Shown here piece by piece: positions 62,412 through 64,000 of a stretch of DNA of 64,000 nucleotides (positions are counted from its first letter, which is position 1; each line of letters opens with the position of its first letter). The position numbers were made by a program, and so were the translations under genes. Source of the stretch: Cyanobium sp. M30B3 (lineage in GTDB: Bacteria > Cyanobacteriota > Cyanobacteriia > PCC-6307 > Cyanobiaceae); NCBI GenBank assembly GCA_018399015.1, contig CP073761.1:868001-932000 (forward strand). Direction: 5' to 3'. Under the pieces are notes generated by a model, which did not search any database, was not told where the DNA came from, and saw nothing but the letters and a program-made list of their open reading frames with translations.

Positions 62412-64000
62412 AGCTTTTGCACGGCACACGGCTGTCGCTCAGCACAGGGCTGGCGCTCAGAGCCCGGGATCGGCTGCCAGCCGGTGTGGGTGGCCCACAG
62501 GGCCCAGATCGCCATGGCGCGCAGGTAGTGGCAGGCCCGGAAGGTGTTCACGCCGGTGATCGCCTCGGGGGTGCGGAACTGCAGGCCGCCCGTGTACACC
62601 TGCTCCACCACCGCGCCGGTGATCGCCAGGGCAGTGGCGGTGTCGCCCATCAGCCGGTAATAGGCGGCCAGACCGAAGTTGATGCCGGTCCACACCTCCA
62701 GCGGGTGGGTGCCGTTGGGATCGAGGGGGGTGCCGTCGCGGCGCAGGCCGTTGGCCACCCCCAGCCTGCCGCCGGCGAAGCCCTCGAAGCAGGCCTCCTT
62801 CACCGCCTTCAGGGCGCTCTGGGCCCGCGCATCGGCCACCACCGGCGGCAGGCCCAGCAGACGGGCGTAGAAGTCGCCGCAGAGCTGGTCGGCCATCACC
62901 ACCGGCGTGCCGCTCTCGGCGTCGATGTTGTAGTACTCGCCGTTCCAGAGCAGGCGCTCAAAGTTGGCGCGGCTCTGCTCCAGCCAGCCGCTGAAGTCGC
63001 GTTGGGCGCCGGAGGTGTCGAGCCCCAGCTCCAGTTGCAGCCGCTGGCCCATGGCCAACGCCGCCTCCAGCGCCGCGATCCAGAGGGCGCCGCAGTAGGC
63101 GCTCACCCCCTGGAGCGGCCAGTCGTCGAAGGTCTGGTCGGGGGCGCCGCCGTTGTCCGGCAGGCCGTCGTTGTTGGCGTCGAAGGTCTTGAGATAGCGC
63201 AGGGCCTGCACCGCCGCCGGCCAGCAGTCGGCCAGGAAGCTCAGGTCTTCGCCACTGGGGGCGAGCTTGAAGGTGCGCCACACCTGCAGCACGAAGTCGC
63301 TGGCCAGGTCCTTCCAGAGGTTGCAGTCCTGGTAGGCGGTGTAGTTGCTGGCGTCCCAGGGGCGCTCGTTGGGGGCGCCCAGGTCGTGGGGGGTGGCGCC
63401 GGCCACCTTGCGCGGGGCCTCCACCCGGCCCTTGCCCTGGGTGAAATACCAGCCGATCGGCCGCGGCGTGGGGTCGGCGGCGGGAATGGCGCGGGCGAAG
63501 CTGCGCAGCACGCTCTTGTCGAGCTCCGGCCACAGCTGCAGCAGGGCGAACGAGCCGTAGAGCCGCACGTCCAGGCTCTCGTACCAGGCGTAGTCGAGGC
63601 ACTCGAGCACGCCGAAGCGGCCCACCGGATCCTCCGGGCTGGCGGCGCTCCAGAGGCTGCCGCCGCTGGCCAGGTCGTAGAGCTCGTTGAACAGGGCCAT
63701 GCGCAGGGGCTCCGGCAGGTCGGAGCGCTCCAGCACCGGCTGCTGCCAGGCCTCGATCGCCGCGTGCCAGTCGCGCCAGTCGCGCAACGCTTCGGCGGCG
63801 AGGGCGGCGGCGGCGTTGCCCTCGGCGCCGAAGAAGTCGGTGTAGCGGCGCAGGCAACGCCTGCCGCTGGCGAAGGCCGTGACCGGCAGGTCCCAGCTGA
63901 TCACCACGGGGATCTCGATGCTCTCGCCCGGCTCCAGCCGGCAGCGCACGGCCAGGGCGGCGCTGGCCGGGTCGTGCTCGCCGCTGGCGCGGTCGTTGTT
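62408..64000 (-). CDS. GH116 family glycosidase (bile acid beta-glucosidase-like), 5' end outside window
   Basis: 531 codons open to the window edge. The (alpha/alpha)6 catalytic domain shows LFNELYDLASGGSLW, FGVLECLDYAWYESLDVRLY (with the likely nucleophile Glu), GAPDQTFDDWPLQGVSAYCG and NGTHPLEVWTGINFGLAAYY (acid/base region). GH116 includes beta-glucosidases acting on glucosylceramide-like lipids. In cyanobacteria they are cytosolic with uncertain substrate. It is coupled to the DUF3122 gene. Confidence 0.9.
   Translation of the reverse strand, partial: NNDRASGEHDPASAALAVRCRLEPGESIEIPVVISWDLPVTAFASGRRCLRRYTDFFGAEGNAAAALAAEALRDWRDWHAAIEAWQQPVLERSDLPEPLRMALFNELYDLASGGSLWSAASPEDPVGRFGVLECLDYAWYESLDVRLYGSFALLQLWPELDKSVLRSFARAIPAADPTPRPIGWYFTQGKGRVEAPRKVAGATPHDLGAPNERPWDASNYTAYQDCNLWKDLASDFVLQVWRTFKLAPSGEDLSFLADCWPAAVQALRYLKTFDANNDGLPDNGGAPDQTFDDWPLQGVSAYCGALWIAALEAALAMGQRLQLELGLDTSGAQRDFSGWLEQSRANFERLLWNGEYYNIDAESGTPVVMADQLCGDFYARLLGLPPVVADARAQSALKAVKEACFEGFAGGRLGVANGLRRDGTPLDPNGTHPLEVWTGINFGLAAYYRLMGDTATALAITGAVVEQVYTGGLQFRTPEAITGVNTFRACHYLRAMAIWALWATHTGWQPIPGSERQPCAERQPCAVQKL

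Overview
The window looks like a chromosomal segment of a GC-rich picocyanobacterium of the Synechococcus/Cyanobium group. The reasons are the 16S–tRNA-Ile(GAT)–tRNA-Ala(TGC)–23S–5S operon, typical cyanobacterial genes (DUF1825, LrtA-type hibernation factor, StpA-like glucosylglycerol-phosphate phosphatase, DUF3122, a PEP-CTERM-like protein with a VPGPLPLLG tail), a cyanobacterial-type LexA box and HIP1 octamers (GCGATCGC, for example near 13.9 and 15.6 kb). The assignment is inference from gene content; no search was run.

Layout. 1–5.6 kb: housekeeping genes (HHH protein, LuxR-type regulator with a degenerate receiver, DUF1825, tyrS, a GH13/CBM20 amylase, a histidine phosphatase). 5.6–11.7 kb: rRNA operon with terminator. 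11.8–30.4 kb: core genes (pyrF, glycosyltransferase, MFS, recO, deoC, hpf, lipB, acyl-CoA/ACP synthetase, stpA-like, pdhC, queA, sodB, FKBP, lnt), with one PIN toxin–antitoxin pair and several pentanucleotide and minisatellite arrays between genes. 30.4–47.6 kb: a heavily rearranged accessory region built on an ABC-dependent polysaccharide export locus. It holds an SLBB exporter, an ABC permease and fragments of an ABC ATPase, a sugar-nucleotide decarboxylase and a type-1 ABC exporter. Scattered among them are seven complete or decayed Rpn/DUF4351 genes and many toxin–antitoxin (TA) modules: RES/Xre twice over, HicAB, DUF433, a RelE-like pair, a dead PIN pair, DUF4160/DUF2442 and a ribbon-helix-helix pair. 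47.7–50.5 kb: envelope and secreted proteins. 50.6–53.5 kb: a small decayed integrative element in tRNA-Ala(GGC) carrying a dead integrase and a broken AbiE system. 53.6–64 kb: core genes again (lexA, argF, ftsH, HMCES, DUF427, mscS, ribD), a PIN TA pair, DUF3122 and a partial GH116 glycosidase.

The most notable structure is a two-kilobase block holding two different RES/Xre TA modules in tandem. The block occurs twice (32.07–34.07 and 44.72–46.72 kb), nearly identical. In the first copy its left edge cuts into the first antitoxin and fuses that protein in frame to a polysaccharide export protein.

Caution on broken genes. At least nine frame breaks fit the loss of one base in a short run of identical bases (C, G or T), including in ftsH and lnt, which are normally indispensable. 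These are probably sequencing or assembly errors and are kept apart from breaks with a clear mutational cause, such as the 20-bp tandem duplication in the AbiEii gene and the in-frame stops in the integrase, the PEP-CTERM-like gene and a PIN-module antitoxin.
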